A stretch of 35,632 nt of DNA from SIG291 sp045543455 (GTDB taxonomy: Bacteria; Bacillota; Clostridia; Lachnospirales; Lachnospiraceae), in contig JAZQMK010000093.1 of assembly GCA_045543455.1 (NCBI GenBank), positions 1 to 35,632 on the forward strand. The letters run 5' to 3'. Numbering within the stretch: the stretch's first letter is position 1; the number at the start of each line of letters is the position of its first letter. The notes beneath the pieces are model-generated. The model was not told where the DNA came from and did not search any database. It was given only the letters and a program-made list of their open reading frames with translations. Below, in pieces: positions 8,004 through 16,663 of the stretch. Position numbers and translations under genes: made by a program.

Positions 8004-8729
8004 TTACTTTGCATTTTTATAAAGATCTACTATGAGCTTAACCTCTCCTGTACCCATATTCAGTTCTTTTGCTATATCAACATAAGATTTTCCCGAGTTA
8101 TATAACTCCAGTATAGTATCTTTTTTATCTTTTTCAGTTGATGTTTCTTTCTTTTTAGGTTTTCGGCCAGGTTTCTTCGGCACTTCAGCCTTTATAGTTT
8201 CTGCTACTATAAGTTCTTTAGTTTCATTTTCTTCCTGTACCACAATTTCTTCTTTAATCTCTTCCTTTGCAGCTTTCACATCTTCCACAATTGTATCAAC
8301 ATATGAATCTATTGATATATCTTTTGTTTCTTTCTTTGTAGTTTTTGATTTAGCCTTTGTTTTTGGTTGATTTACATCACTAAGAATATTCTTAACTTCC
8401 TTTGTTTTTTCATTAAGCATATCATATAAAAATACTGTTTCATTATGATTCTTATTAATCTCTGATAAAACTGTATCTGAATATTCCGAAAGCTCCATTA
8501 TTTTTCTATTAGAAATCTTATCAAGGGTAATCTCCGTTTTTTCCTCTAAACCTTCTAGCTGTTCATCTATCATACTATCAATTTTTCTTTTTAGTATATT
8601 TTCCTGTTCTTTAGATATTTCAAGCTCTAATTCCTTTTCCTTGCCTGACTCAATCTTTTCTGAAATTATAAAGCTTAATACCACACATACAATTCCAATT
8701 ATTAACAAACTTATTTCTAAAGCACTCAT
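8004..8729 (-). CDS. DUF6115-like membrane-anchored coiled-coil protein at the SwrB position
   Basis: 241 residues: an N-terminal membrane segment (residues 3-22), a long charged coiled coil (about 28-110), a Lys/Glu-rich linker, and a C-terminal helix-turn-helix-like tail (about 200-240: ILELYNSGKSYVDIAKELNM). This layout matches the DUF6115 family as I remember it, and is like B. subtilis SwrB, which lies between sigD and rpsB and promotes switch and export assembly. The shared position after fliA and the same architecture suggest a SwrB-like role, but I cannot show homology. The frame opens 7 codons upstream, but GGAGG sits 8 nt before the ATG at 8729, so I chose that start. Preceded by a hairpin at 8753-8775. 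Confidence 0.75.
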   Translation of the reverse strand: MSALEISLLIIGIVCVVLSFIISEKIESGKEKELELEISKEQENILKRKIDSMIDEQLEGLEEKTEITLDKISNRKIMELSEYSDTVLSEINKNHNETVFLYDMLNEKTKEVKNILSDVNQPKTKAKSKTTKKETKDISIDSYVDTIVEDVKAAKEEIKEEIVVQEENETKELIVAETIKAEVPKKPGRKPKKKETSTEKDKKDTILELYNSGKSYVDIAKELNMGTGEVKLIVDLYKNAK

Positions 8730-8752
8730 TAAAATTTCCTCCAAGTACATAC

Positions 8753-8775
8753 AAAGGCTCGTATATCGAGCCTTT
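8753..8775 (-). other. Intercistronic hairpin between the 99-aa gene and the DUF6115-like gene
   Basis: Perfect 9-bp stem AAAGGCTCG / CGAGCCTTT with a 5-nt loop. Only TTTG follows on the minus strand, so it is a weak terminator at best. It may be an attenuator or an RNA stability element. Confidence 0.7.
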
Positions 8776-8780
8776 TATTG

Positions 8781-9080
8781 TCAGATTTTCATATCAAATT
8801 TTGGTGTTTCTTTCTTTATTACAACACCTTCTTCGCCTTCTTTGTCTGAATAAAGATAAACATATTCATTTTTACCTTTTTCCTTGGCATCATGTTTTTC
8901 CTGCTTATTTTCAGCTTCATCCTTTTGATTTACTTTTTTAAGCTTATTTTCTACATTTTTATCAACTTTATTTTGAGCATTTAGTTGAGCAAACGCAGCT
9001 CTGTTATCCTCATTTTGCTTAATTTGAGCAATATCAAAGCTTCTTTGTACTGTATTTAAATCTATAGGTCTTAATGGCAT
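8781..9080 (-). CDS. Small charged protein of the flagellar operon, function unknown
   Basis: 99 residues, beginning MPLRPIDLNTVQRSFDIAQI. No membrane segment or signal peptide. Residues 15-75 are dominated by Lys, Glu, Asn and Gln and are likely helical or coiled coil, and the tail holds YVYLYSDKEGEEGVVIKK. I do not recognise a family. GGAG lies 8 nt before the ATG, and codon use matches its neighbours, which supports a real gene. It sits between the FapA-like and DUF6115-like genes, so a small cytoplasmic flagellar accessory role is possible, but that rests on position only. Confidence 0.75.
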   Translation of the reverse strand: MPLRPIDLNTVQRSFDIAQIKQNEDNRAAFAQLNAQNKVDKNVENKLKKVNQKDEAENKQEKHDAKEKGKNEYVYLYSDKEGEEGVVIKKETPKFDMKI

Positions 9081-9103
9081 AATATCATCTCCATTCCAAA
9101 CTA

Positions 9104-10687
9104 TTAAATGTTAATGCTCTTAATTTCACCATATTCTTTTATATATTGACAATATGATTTCTCTTCCTTAACAAAAATATATGTTTCACCAAACATCAGC
9201 TTAACGCCAGGATAAACTGTTCCAAGTACCCTGATTCTGGCATCTGAATTTTCTGTAATAAGCTTCGTCTTCTGGTTAAATTCATGACGCAAAATTTTTA
9301 ATTTTTCTTCTATCTCTCCAATAGATGTTCTTGATTTTCTAAGTATGGAAATCTTTTCTGCATCAAGTTCATGACCCTCTTCTTGTCTTTTTAAAAGCAT
9401 TGTAACCATCTGATTGCATTTATCTTTGTCTTTATTTAATTCTACAATCTCTATTTTTAGTTTTTCAACCTCTGTAGCAAGATTAGGATCAACTCCAACA
9501 ACTAAGTTAGTTGCGGTTCCCATTACTGAACCAATAGTTTTTGCAGATATAAGCTTGTAGCTTTTAACTTCACCACCAACTATAAGTCCGTTACGACCTT
9601 GAACGATAACAGTTCCTTTTGCCATTACATTTGTATTCATAATAGCTCCAACTTCTATATTGCCGTTAGAATTAACCGAATACACCTGTTCTAAAAATTT
9701 TGCAACTATGTTACCGCCTGCCACAAGTACACCTCTTCGCATACCCTGCATACCTCTTTGTAAAATAATATCGCCACCTGCAATAATTGTTGCACCTTCA
9801 ACGATACCTCTTACTTCAACATTACCTGTTGCCTTAATTATAAATCCGGCTCTTACATTTCCTTTTACAGATACATTTCCATCATAATCTATGTTACCTG
9901 TAGAAACATCAACGTCAGCTACCACTTCATAAGTATTAGATACAGATACTCTGTCGCCATCTAATGTAACATGACCTGCAACAGTAGAATATAATTTTGT
10001 TCCATCTTCAGAAATCTTTAAATTAACACCATGTCTAAATCTCTTTGGCATAACCTTCTTAGGATAAATCGGATTACCAAATACATCATATCCTTCTGTT
10101 CCAGGAACTTCCTTCTCTATACTAGCCACCACTTCATCTGGTTTTACATGAGAAATGTTGTCAAGTTCATGATAATCTACAATACCATCCTCATTTACTC
10201 GTGGTTTCGCCTTCTTTTCTATGTTAAAATGATATATAATAACTGCATCCTTACCCTCCGTTACAGGAAGACCGTTAGCAACTATATAAGTCTTTGAATA
10301 ATCTCTTTCTTTAAGAAACTTATTTATCTGCAGATTATCAATACCCTTTTTTATTCCTAAATTCATTAAATCAGCTTCAATATCACGTTCTGATAATAAG
10401 CCACCATTTACAAATGGAGGATAAAATCTGGCTTCTACAGTCATCGAATCTGCACTTACCGTATATTTACCAAATTCACTTCCACCATATTTTATTGAAG
10501 GACATAAACGAATGCAAGTATTAGTTTTTAAGGCATTTTTTATTGCAACTAGATTAATATCTGATACATTGCGCAACTGTAACACATCCAGAATATCTTT
10601 CATATCTATGTCATACTGTTCGCCATTAAGTATAAGATATAAACCATCATCTCTGTTATCAAACTGATAAGGTCTTAAACTACTCAT
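9104..10687 (-). CDS. FapA-like (DUF342) polymer-forming cytoplasmic protein
   Basis: 527 residues. The N-terminal half (about 1-190) leads to the DUF342 core, with KPDEVVASIEKEVPGTEGYDVFG-type sequence. Then comes a region of short glycine-rich turns (about 240-400: NVSVKGNVRAGFIIKATGNV and following) typical of a right-handed beta-helix like bactofilins. It ends in a coiled coil (about 405-475) and a short beta tail. Family members are called FapA (flagellar assembly protein A) and often sit beside flagellar or polar genes in Firmicutes. The biochemical role is unclear. The frame also opens upstream from a TTG and another ATG, but GGAGG lies 8 nt before the ATG at 10687, where I place the start. 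It directly follows fliA. Confidence 0.85.
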   Translation of the reverse strand: MSSLRPYQFDNRDDGLYLILNGEQYDIDMKDILDVLQLRNVSDINLVAIKNALKTNTCIRLCPSIKYGGSEFGKYTVSADSMTVEARFYPPFVNGGLLSERDIEADLMNLGIKKGIDNLQINKFLKERDYSKTYIVANGLPVTEGKDAVIIYHFNIEKKAKPRVNEDGIVDYHELDNISHVKPDEVVASIEKEVPGTEGYDVFGNPIYPKKVMPKRFRHGVNLKISEDGTKLYSTVAGHVTLDGDRVSVSNTYEVVADVDVSTGNIDYDGNVSVKGNVRAGFIIKATGNVEVRGIVEGATIIAGGDIILQRGMQGMRRGVLVAGGNIVAKFLEQVYSVNSNGNIEVGAIMNTNVMAKGTVIVQGRNGLIVGGEVKSYKLISAKTIGSVMGTATNLVVGVDPNLATEVEKLKIEIVELNKDKDKCNQMVTMLLKRQEEGHELDAEKISILRKSRTSIGEIEEKLKILRHEFNQKTKLITENSDARIRVLGTVYPGVKLMFGETYIFVKEEKSYCQYIKEYGEIKSINI

Positions 10688-10719
10688 ATCCATTTCCTCC
10701 AATCTTTACTTATCATCCT

Positions 10720-11484
10720 CTAATTGCCAAGAACGCTTATAAAATCTCCCAATAACGGTTTCATTTTTAACAATGCCTTAGTGTGAAGCTGAGATACTCT
10801 CGATTCTGACACATCTAAAACTCTGCTAATTTCTTTTAGTGTAAGTTCTTCATAATAATATAAAGTAACAACACTTCTTTCTTTATCTGTAAGCATTTCT
10901 ATTGCTTTTATTATACTAGCACGCAACTCATCTTTTTCAACGGCTTTGTCAGGCTGTTCAAAATGACTATTTCGTGTAGAGTCCATTTTTATTTCACTGC
11001 CTGCAGTAACATATTCGTCCAAAGATATAATATTAGTGGATTTAGCCTGTCCCTGCCAATTATTATATTCTTCAATATCTATCTCAAGTTCTGCTGCAAT
11101 TTCTTCTTCAGTTGCCACACGTCCCTTTTCCAATTCAATCTTTGCACAAGCAGCATCAATTCTTTTTTGTTTTTGTCTTAATGATCTTGGAATCCAATCC
11201 ATTTTTCTTATTTGGTCAAGTATTGAACCTCTGATTCTTAAACTTGCATATGTTTCAAATTTAACATTTTTACCATAATCAAATTTATCTATGGCATCTA
11301 TCAACCCAAAAATACCATATCCAATTAAATCATCATATTCAACATTATACCCCAGATACATACTCAACCTGCCAGCTACAAGCTTAACAAGCGGTGCGTA
11401 TTCCAATATAAGTTTTTCTCTAATATCAGCTTTTCTTGTTTTGGAATATTCCTCCCAAAGTTTAAGCTTATCTGTCTCTGTCAT
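10720..11484 (-). CDS. fliA: Flagellar sigma-28 factor (FliA/SigD/WhiG family)
   Basis: 254 residues. Region 2 has YDDLIGYGIFGLIDAIDKFD and VKFETYASLRIRGSILDQIR, followed by MDWIPRSLRQKQKRID; these are the FliA/SigD signatures. Region 3 covers about 110-150. Region 4 near the end has LTDKERSVVTLYYYEELTLK and a helix-turn-helix ISRVLDVSESRVSQLH that reads the -35. It directs RNA polymerase to late flagellar and chemotaxis promoters and is normally held by the anti-sigma FlgM (not in this window). GGAGG lies 8 nt before the ATG. Being near the 3' end of the operon, its level should depend on read-through of the whole transcript, as for sigD in B. subtilis. Confidence 0.97.
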   Translation of the reverse strand: MTETDKLKLWEEYSKTRKADIREKLILEYAPLVKLVAGRLSMYLGYNVEYDDLIGYGIFGLIDAIDKFDYGKNVKFETYASLRIRGSILDQIRKMDWIPRSLRQKQKRIDAACAKIELEKGRVATEEEIAAELEIDIEEYNNWQGQAKSTNIISLDEYVTAGSEIKMDSTRNSHFEQPDKAVEKDELRASIIKAIEMLTDKERSVVTLYYYEELTLKEISRVLDVSESRVSQLHTKALLKMKPLLGDFISVLGN

Positions 11485-11507
11485 CGTTTATGCCTCCAAA
11501 GTTTAGT

Positions 11508-11753
11508 TTAATTATCACCTTCGGAATCCTTCTCCGTTACATTTTCTTCAACTGTTTCTTCTTCTTTCTTTTTATCTTTTAAAATCAAATTAAGCAACAG
11601 TCTGAAAACTATACCTAAAACAAAGAATATCACCATGGAAATAATCGTTTTGAATAAAAACATTATCAAATCATCTCCATGTATTATAGAAAATATGCTA
11701 ACAATTGCTCCCGCAAGTAAAGTCATTATTGCGGGCATATATGCGAATTTCAT
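11508..11753 (-). CDS. Small two-helix membrane protein between cheD and fliA, function unknown
   Basis: 81 residues: two membrane segments at about 4-24 and 30-57, then a charged Lys/Glu-rich cytoplasmic-type tail (KDKKKEEETVEENVTEKD). I do not recognise a family. It lies 21 nt after cheD and 23 nt before fliA, on the same strand and with similar codon use, so it is part of the operon. B. subtilis has no such gene between cheD and sigD as far as I recall. Confidence 0.8.
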   Translation of the reverse strand: MKFAYMPAIMTLLAGAIVSIFSIIHGDDLIMFLFKTIISMVIFFVLGIVFRLLLNLILKDKKKEEETVEENVTEKDSEGDN

Positions 11754-11774
11754 GCCAATTCCCCCATTTCACAA

Positions 11775-12263
11775 TTAAATAATCTTAACCGGCTTTCCTA
11801 CTACTTTTATTAGTAATTCTCCGGTTTGAGGATTTAATTCAACAGTTCTACCATAGTCCAACCCAGTATCTTCCGAAAGAAGTCTTATACCATGTTTTCT
11901 TAAGTTTTCTTTAACTGAATCTACATTTCGTGCTCCAACCTTCATTAAGTCACTTACATCACTGGATAGTTTGAACATCTGAGCACCACCGGCTATCTTG
12001 GCTACTATTCTATTTTTAACGGCTCCTTTAGAAACCATAAGTGAAATGGTATCTGTAATTCCAGTATCGGCAAATTTAGCCCTGTTTTGATTATTTGTAA
12101 TTTTTGTACTATCTGGCAACATAATATGCGCAAGACCACCTACCTTGGTAACAGGGTCAACTAAGGCTATACCTACGCAAGAACCTAAACCGAGTGTAGT
12201 AAGCGTATCAGGTGGTAAACACACCTTTAAGTCTGCCATACCTACTTTTATAACATTTCCCAT
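11775..12263 (-). CDS. cheD: Chemoreceptor glutamine deamidase CheD
   Basis: 162 residues, the family's normal length. CheD deamidates glutamines on chemoreceptors, and in Gram-positives it also binds CheC and raises CheC phosphatase activity. The catalytic residues by analogy with the Thermotoga enzyme are Cys29 in GLGSCVGIALVDP, His46 in GGLAHIMLPDS, and Thr23. The later KIAGGAQMF segment and the C-terminal TGLDYGRTVELNPQTGEL region fit the family. It is 11 nt behind cheC, an adjacency that matches the CheC-CheD pair working together. Confidence 0.96.
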   Translation of the reverse strand: MGNVIKVGMADLKVCLPPDTLTTLGLGSCVGIALVDPVTKVGGLAHIMLPDSTKITNNQNRAKFADTGITDTISLMVSKGAVKNRIVAKIAGGAQMFKLSSDVSDLMKVGARNVDSVKENLRKHGIRLLSEDTGLDYGRTVELNPQTGELLIKVVGKPVKII

Positions 12264-12274
12264 TATATTAACAC

Positions 12275-12889
12275 CTACATACCTAATGTACTAAGAATTT
12301 TTTCATATGAATCCAACTCTGGTATCAGAAGAAAATATCCATTGATATATTCATCATCTCCAAATTGAGTTTTAATCATAAGAACTTTATCTCCAACCTT
12401 TCCGAACTGAATAGCCGGCACACTCAAAATAGCTGCCGCCATATCTATAGCCATACTTGGTACAGTAGAGATTATCTTTAAATTTGTCAGCAACGACAAT
12501 GAAGATAAATATGCACCTGACACAATGTTGCCAATCTCATTAAGAGCTGATAATTCCATCTCTGAAAATTCTCCACTCTTATCATGTGGATTTCCCATAA
12601 TTACATTAACAAGATGACGTGCAGAGGCTTCTTCAAACATAAACATCATCATTCCGTTTACATCGCCTTCTAAACCTAACATTATGCCAACTAAAATACT
12701 TTCTTCACCGCCAAATTTGTCACTCATTGTGTCAAATGGTAACAATTCAACCTGAGGTACACTCATATCTAATTTTTGATTCATCATTTGGGATAATGCA
12801 GTTGTGGCATTGCCGGCTCCAATATTACCAATCTCTGCCAAAATATCAAATTGCATATCACTTACATCATTCAAATCAATCTTTGACAT
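12275..12889 (-). CDS. cheC: CheY-P phosphatase CheC
   Basis: 204 residues. Two phosphatase motifs are visible: FDILAEIGNIGAGNAT (about residues 14-29) and MELSALNEIGNIVSGAYLSS (about 110-130), each carrying the Glu and Asn that act on CheY-P. There is no C-terminal SpoA domain, which separates it from FliY. CheC removes phosphate from CheY-P during adaptation and is activated by CheD, encoded next. The ribosome binding site is weak (GGAAGAG), so coupling to upstream translation may matter, although a hairpin lies in the 61-nt gap to cheW. Confidence 0.96.
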   Translation of the reverse strand: MSKIDLNDVSDMQFDILAEIGNIGAGNATTALSQMMNQKLDMSVPQVELLPFDTMSDKFGGEESILVGIMLGLEGDVNGMMMFMFEEASARHLVNVIMGNPHDKSGEFSEMELSALNEIGNIVSGAYLSSLSLLTNLKIISTVPSMAIDMAAAILSVPAIQFGKVGDKVLMIKTQFGDDEYINGYFLLIPELDSYEKILSTLGM

Positions 12890-12922
12890 ATATCTCTTCC
12901 ACTTCCTGTTTCAATAGTCATA

Positions 12923-12950
12923 CATTAAGACTCACTAAGGAGTCTTAATG
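12923..12950 (-). other. Intercistronic hairpin between cheW and cheC
   Basis: Perfect 10-bp stem CATTAAGACT / AGTCTTAATG with an 8-nt loop, starting next to the cheW stop codon. No T-run follows, so it is not a terminator. A 3'-end stabiliser or processing site is possible. Confidence 0.7.
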
Positions 12951-13424
12951 CTACATTACTTCCTTTTCACCGGCAACTAATGTTAAATCCAATAAAGATA
13001 TTAACTCGCCGTTCTTTTTACCAATTGATGTTATACATTGTGTTATCTCTGATGCTGCTTCTGCAGTAGATACTCTTTCAATAGAATTAGCATCTAATGT
13101 AGCAACCTCTTTAACTTCATCTACAACAAATCCAATTGAGGCATTATCTACTTTTGCAATGATAATTCTTGTTTTATTTGTTATTACATCATCACTAAGC
13201 TCTAATTTTCTTCTGATACTCATAACAGGGATTATCTCACCACGAAGATTGATAACTCCTTTAAAATATTCCTGAGCCATAGGAACTCTTGTAACCTTCT
13301 GCATTCTAACAATATTATCAATATATTTTATATTAATGCCGTATTGCTCGTTACCTATACCAATTACTATGTACTGTAAATCTATACTGTCTTTATCTTC
13401 AAGCAGGAATTTGTTATCTTCCAT
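12951..13424 (-). CDS. cheW: Chemotaxis coupling protein CheW
   Basis: 157 residues. A single CheW-like beta-barrel domain: YIVIGIGNEQYGINIKYI, RVPMAQEYFKGVINLRGEII and a later GFVVDEVKEV are the family hallmarks. It links chemoreceptors to CheA in the signalling array at the membrane. An upstream ATG at 13439 overlaps the cheA stop, but its GGAGG then lies inside the gene, 8 nt before the ATG at 13424. I therefore start at MEDNKFLL. Confidence 0.96.
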   Translation of the reverse strand: MEDNKFLLEDKDSIDLQYIVIGIGNEQYGINIKYIDNIVRMQKVTRVPMAQEYFKGVINLRGEIIPVMSIRRKLELSDDVITNKTRIIIAKVDNASIGFVVDEVKEVATLDANSIERVSTAEAASEITQCITSIGKKNGELISLLDLTLVAGEKEVM

Positions 13425-13438
13425 AATGAACACCTCCA

Positions 13439-15526
13439 TTATACCAATGTGTTAGCATCAACAATTAATGCTACTTCACCATCACCAAGGATAGTTGCAC
13501 CACTGATAATTTTATTTAACTTAATGTACTTGCCTAATGACTTAATTACGATTTCCATCTGACCTATTAATCTGTCAACTACGAGACCAGCTTGCTTGTC
13601 GCCCTTCTTAACAATAACTACTGTAAGAGTTTCATCATCTGGTGCTTCGCCTTCAACATATAAAACATCTCTAAGTCTTATTAATGGAATTACATTATCT
13701 CTTAAATGAATAACTTCTTTAGCATGTACATATTTAATCTCTGATTTTGGAATATCTTCGATTGTCTGGATAGAACCAAGTGATATAGCATATTTTTCAT
13801 CACCAAGTTCAATCATTAATGCTTGAATAATTGCAAGTGTAAGTGGTAATCTGATAATAAATGTACTACCTTCACCATACACTGTCTTAACTTCAACGTC
13901 GCCACCTAAAGCCTCAATCTTTGATTTAACAACGTCAAGTCCAACACCTCTTCCCGATACATCTGAAATCTTTTCAGCTGTCGAGAAGCTTGGTCTAAAT
14001 AATAAATCAACTATCTCTTTATCAGTCATTGACTCAGCCTGTTCTGCTGTAATAGTACCTTTTTCAATAGCTTTATTCTTAACCTTTTGTACATCAATAC
14101 CATTACCATCATCACGTACTTCAATAACTACGTTATTACCATCCTGATATGCATCAAGGAAAATAGAACCCATCTCTGGCTTTCCTCTTTCACGTCTTAC
14201 TTCTGCTGTTTCAAGACCATGGTCGGCTGAATTACGAAGCAAATGCATTAAAGGATCGCCGATTTCATCAATAACTGTACGGTCAAGTTCTGTATCTTCA
14301 CCAGTCATATATAATTCCATCTGTTTACCCAACTTCTTAGATAAATCTCTAATCATTCTTGGGAACTTGTTAACAACGCTTTCAATTGGCATCATTCGAA
14401 CCTTCATAACTGATTCGTGAAGATTTGTAGTTACTCTTTCAAGATATTCTATCTGCTCGTTAAATGACTGATTATTCTTAGAATTATCTGTATTGCCTGC
14501 TGAAACCAAACCATTCTTAGCAATAATAAGCTCACTTACTAAATTCATAAGTACATCTAACTTTTCTATATCAACTCTTACTGAACGGTTAACTACCGGC
14601 TTAGCCTGTTTTTGATTTGCCGCCTTTTTCTTTGCATCAGCAGAAACTGCTGTTTCTTTTGTTTCTGTCTTAACTTCTACGGCTGTTGTCTCTTTTTCTG
14701 CATCTTCTAAAGTGCTTTCTGCTACTTCTTTCTTATTTTCTACTGGCAGTACAAATTCACCACCTATAGCATCTTTTATCTCTGATACACTTAAGATTGC
14801 CTTTTTAACCTTATCGTAGCTTTCATTTGAAATGATACATAAATCAAAATCAAAATCAAATCTTTCATCTTCAATATCCTGAGCTGTCGGATTAGATTTA
14901 ATAATCTCACCTATTGGTTCGATTGCCTTAAATACCAAAAATGCTCTCGCAGCCTTCAATATACAATTAGGATCTACCATAACCTTAACAGTATAAACCT
15001 TCATACCGTTATTTCTTGCTTCTTCAATTGCATGTTTTTCAAAGTCTGCAAATTTCATTTCAACTGCAGCACTTTCTTCAGCAGTTGCAGGTTGTTCTTC
15101 TTCTTTTTTAGTTTCAGCCTGAACAGGTTTTTCTTCTCCTGACTGACTGTTTAAAAACTGATTTAACTGTTCAATTATTCGTTTATTATCTTCTTCGCCT
15201 TCATTGCCTTCTGTCTGGATATTAGTAACATATGTTTCTAATGCATCAAGGCATTGGAATAAAATATCTACAAGATTAGCAGTAACCTTCATCTTATCAT
15301 TTCTAATCTCTGAAAATACATTTTCCATATTATGGGTAAGATCTTGCATTCTCTTATATCCCATAGTTCCTGCCATACCCTTTAATGAATGGGCAGCACG
15401 GAATATCTCATTTATGGTTTCTTTGTTCTCAGGTTCCTTCTCAAGAACCAGCAATTCTTCATTAAGTGATTGTAAATGTTCCTTTGATTCATCAATAAAA
15501 ATCTCTAAATATTGGCTTACATCCAT
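13439..15526 (-). CDS. cheA: Chemotaxis histidine kinase CheA
   Basis: 695 residues. P1 phosphotransfer domain with His46 in FRAAHSLKGMAGTMG; Glu/Lys-rich linker; P2 CheY/CheB-binding domain (about 155-260); second charged linker; P3 dimerisation helices from about 310; P4 ATPase with HLLRNSADHGLE (N box), EVRDDGNGID (G1) and GRGVGLDVVK (G2); P5 CheW-like domain from about 565 to the end. It phosphorylates CheY and CheB in response to receptor state. The long linkers are rich in Ala, Glu and Lys. It is 1 nt after cheB and followed by cheW. All key residues appear intact. Confidence 0.98.
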   Translation of the reverse strand: MDVSQYLEIFIDESKEHLQSLNEELLVLEKEPENKETINEIFRAAHSLKGMAGTMGYKRMQDLTHNMENVFSEIRNDKMKVTANLVDILFQCLDALETYVTNIQTEGNEGEEDNKRIIEQLNQFLNSQSGEEKPVQAETKKEEEQPATAEESAAVEMKFADFEKHAIEEARNNGMKVYTVKVMVDPNCILKAARAFLVFKAIEPIGEIIKSNPTAQDIEDERFDFDFDLCIISNESYDKVKKAILSVSEIKDAIGGEFVLPVENKKEVAESTLEDAEKETTAVEVKTETKETAVSADAKKKAANQKQAKPVVNRSVRVDIEKLDVLMNLVSELIIAKNGLVSAGNTDNSKNNQSFNEQIEYLERVTTNLHESVMKVRMMPIESVVNKFPRMIRDLSKKLGKQMELYMTGEDTELDRTVIDEIGDPLMHLLRNSADHGLETAEVRRERGKPEMGSIFLDAYQDGNNVVIEVRDDGNGIDVQKVKNKAIEKGTITAEQAESMTDKEIVDLLFRPSFSTAEKISDVSGRGVGLDVVKSKIEALGGDVEVKTVYGEGSTFIIRLPLTLAIIQALMIELGDEKYAISLGSIQTIEDIPKSEIKYVHAKEVIHLRDNVIPLIRLRDVLYVEGEAPDDETLTVVIVKKGDKQAGLVVDRLIGQMEIVIKSLGKYIKLNKIISGATILGDGEVALIVDANTLV

Positions 15527-15527
15527 A

Positions 15528-16661
15528 CTAGGACACCCCCACGTTCTTAATAATCTCTGAAGCTATTGATTCTAATGGTGCTACAACATCCACTAAACCA
15601 GCTTCATATATTGCCTTTGGCATACCATAAACAATACTTGTATCTTTATCCTGTGCAATAACATCTACATATTTACTCTGTGCAAGATTCTTAATTCCTT
15701 CTGTTCCATCATTACCCATACCAGTCATAACTACACAGGTAATGTCGTTAAAATCACAATCTCTCAAAGATTCATACATAATATCAGCACAAGGTCTCAA
15801 AGAATTTCTAGGCGGTGCATCACTTATCTCTACATAGTGACCAGACATCTGTTTCTTTACTTTAAGGTGCTTACCTCCCGGTGCTATGTACACATGACCT
15901 GCCTTTAGAATTTCTCCGTGTTCTGCTTCCTTTACAGTTACTTCGCTAAAGTCATCAAGTCTTTTAGCTAAAGAAGCTGTAAATCCTGCCGGCATATGTT
16001 GTACTATAAGCATTGGAGCTGCCATATTTTTAGGAAGTTTTGTAACCACACTCTGTAAAGATTTTGGTCCACCAGTAGAGCACGCTAATGCTACTATCTT
16101 ACCTCTTCCCTTGGTATGAAGCTTATCTACCTTTTTAGCTTTAACAACAGTTTCTGCTACTGCATTTACTTTTCTTAAAGTATCCATAGCAACAGGCTTA
16201 ACGCTTTCTTTTTGCTTCATATCAAATCTAGAAACTATCCTTGGTATATGTGCACTTGAATGTGTAGCCACATCAAGCATCTGGATCAACTTTTCTTTAA
16301 ATGAATTTGATTTTACTTCCAGATAATTCTCTGGTTTAGTAAGGAAATCAAATGCACCAAGAGAAAGTGCTTCAATGGTTTCTTTTGCGCCTTGCTTAGC
16401 CACTGTGCTTACCACAATAATAGTCTGTTTTATTCTGCTTCTGTTTAATCTGTCAAGCATCTCAAGACCGTTCATATTTGGCATATTAATATCTAATAAA
16501 ATAACATCATAAAGATTAGGATTAGATACTATTAATTCAAAACCCAAAAGCCCATCTTTTGCAATATCCGCAACTTCATATTGTTCTGTTGAATTAATTA
16601 TATCAGAAATGACCCTTCTCATAAGTGCAGAGTCATCAATTATCAATACTTTTTTTGACAT
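15528..16661 (-). CDS. cheB: Chemotaxis response regulator and methylesterase CheB
   Basis: 377 residues. N-terminal receiver with Asp57 in VILLDINMPNMNGLEM and the KP of FLTKPENY near 109; a linker of about 60 residues; C-terminal methylesterase with Ser195 in CSTGGPKS, His222 in QHMPAGF and Asp318 in MGNDGTEG forming the catalytic triad. It removes methyl groups from chemoreceptor glutamates when activated by CheA. No cheR is seen in this window, so the partner methyltransferase must be encoded elsewhere. It is 2 nt from the PilZ gene and 1 nt from cheA. Confidence 0.97.
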   Translation of the reverse strand: MSKKVLIIDDSALMRRVISDIINSTEQYEVADIAKDGLLGFELIVSNPNLYDVILLDINMPNMNGLEMLDRLNRSRIKQTIIVVSTVAKQGAKETIEALSLGAFDFLTKPENYLEVKSNSFKEKLIQMLDVATHSSAHIPRIVSRFDMKQKESVKPVAMDTLRKVNAVAETVVKAKKVDKLHTKGRGKIVALACSTGGPKSLQSVVTKLPKNMAAPMLIVQHMPAGFTASLAKRLDDFSEVTVKEAEHGEILKAGHVYIAPGGKHLKVKKQMSGHYVEISDAPPRNSLRPCADIMYESLRDCDFNDITCVVMTGMGNDGTEGIKNLAQSKYVDVIAQDKDTSIVYGMPKAIYEAGLVDVVAPLESIASEIIKNVGVS

Positions 16662-16663
16662 TT

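Noticed and set aside
9660..10297. Plus-strand reading frames opposite the FapA-like gene
   Set aside because: Shadows of the conserved minus-strand gene, with no initiation signals.
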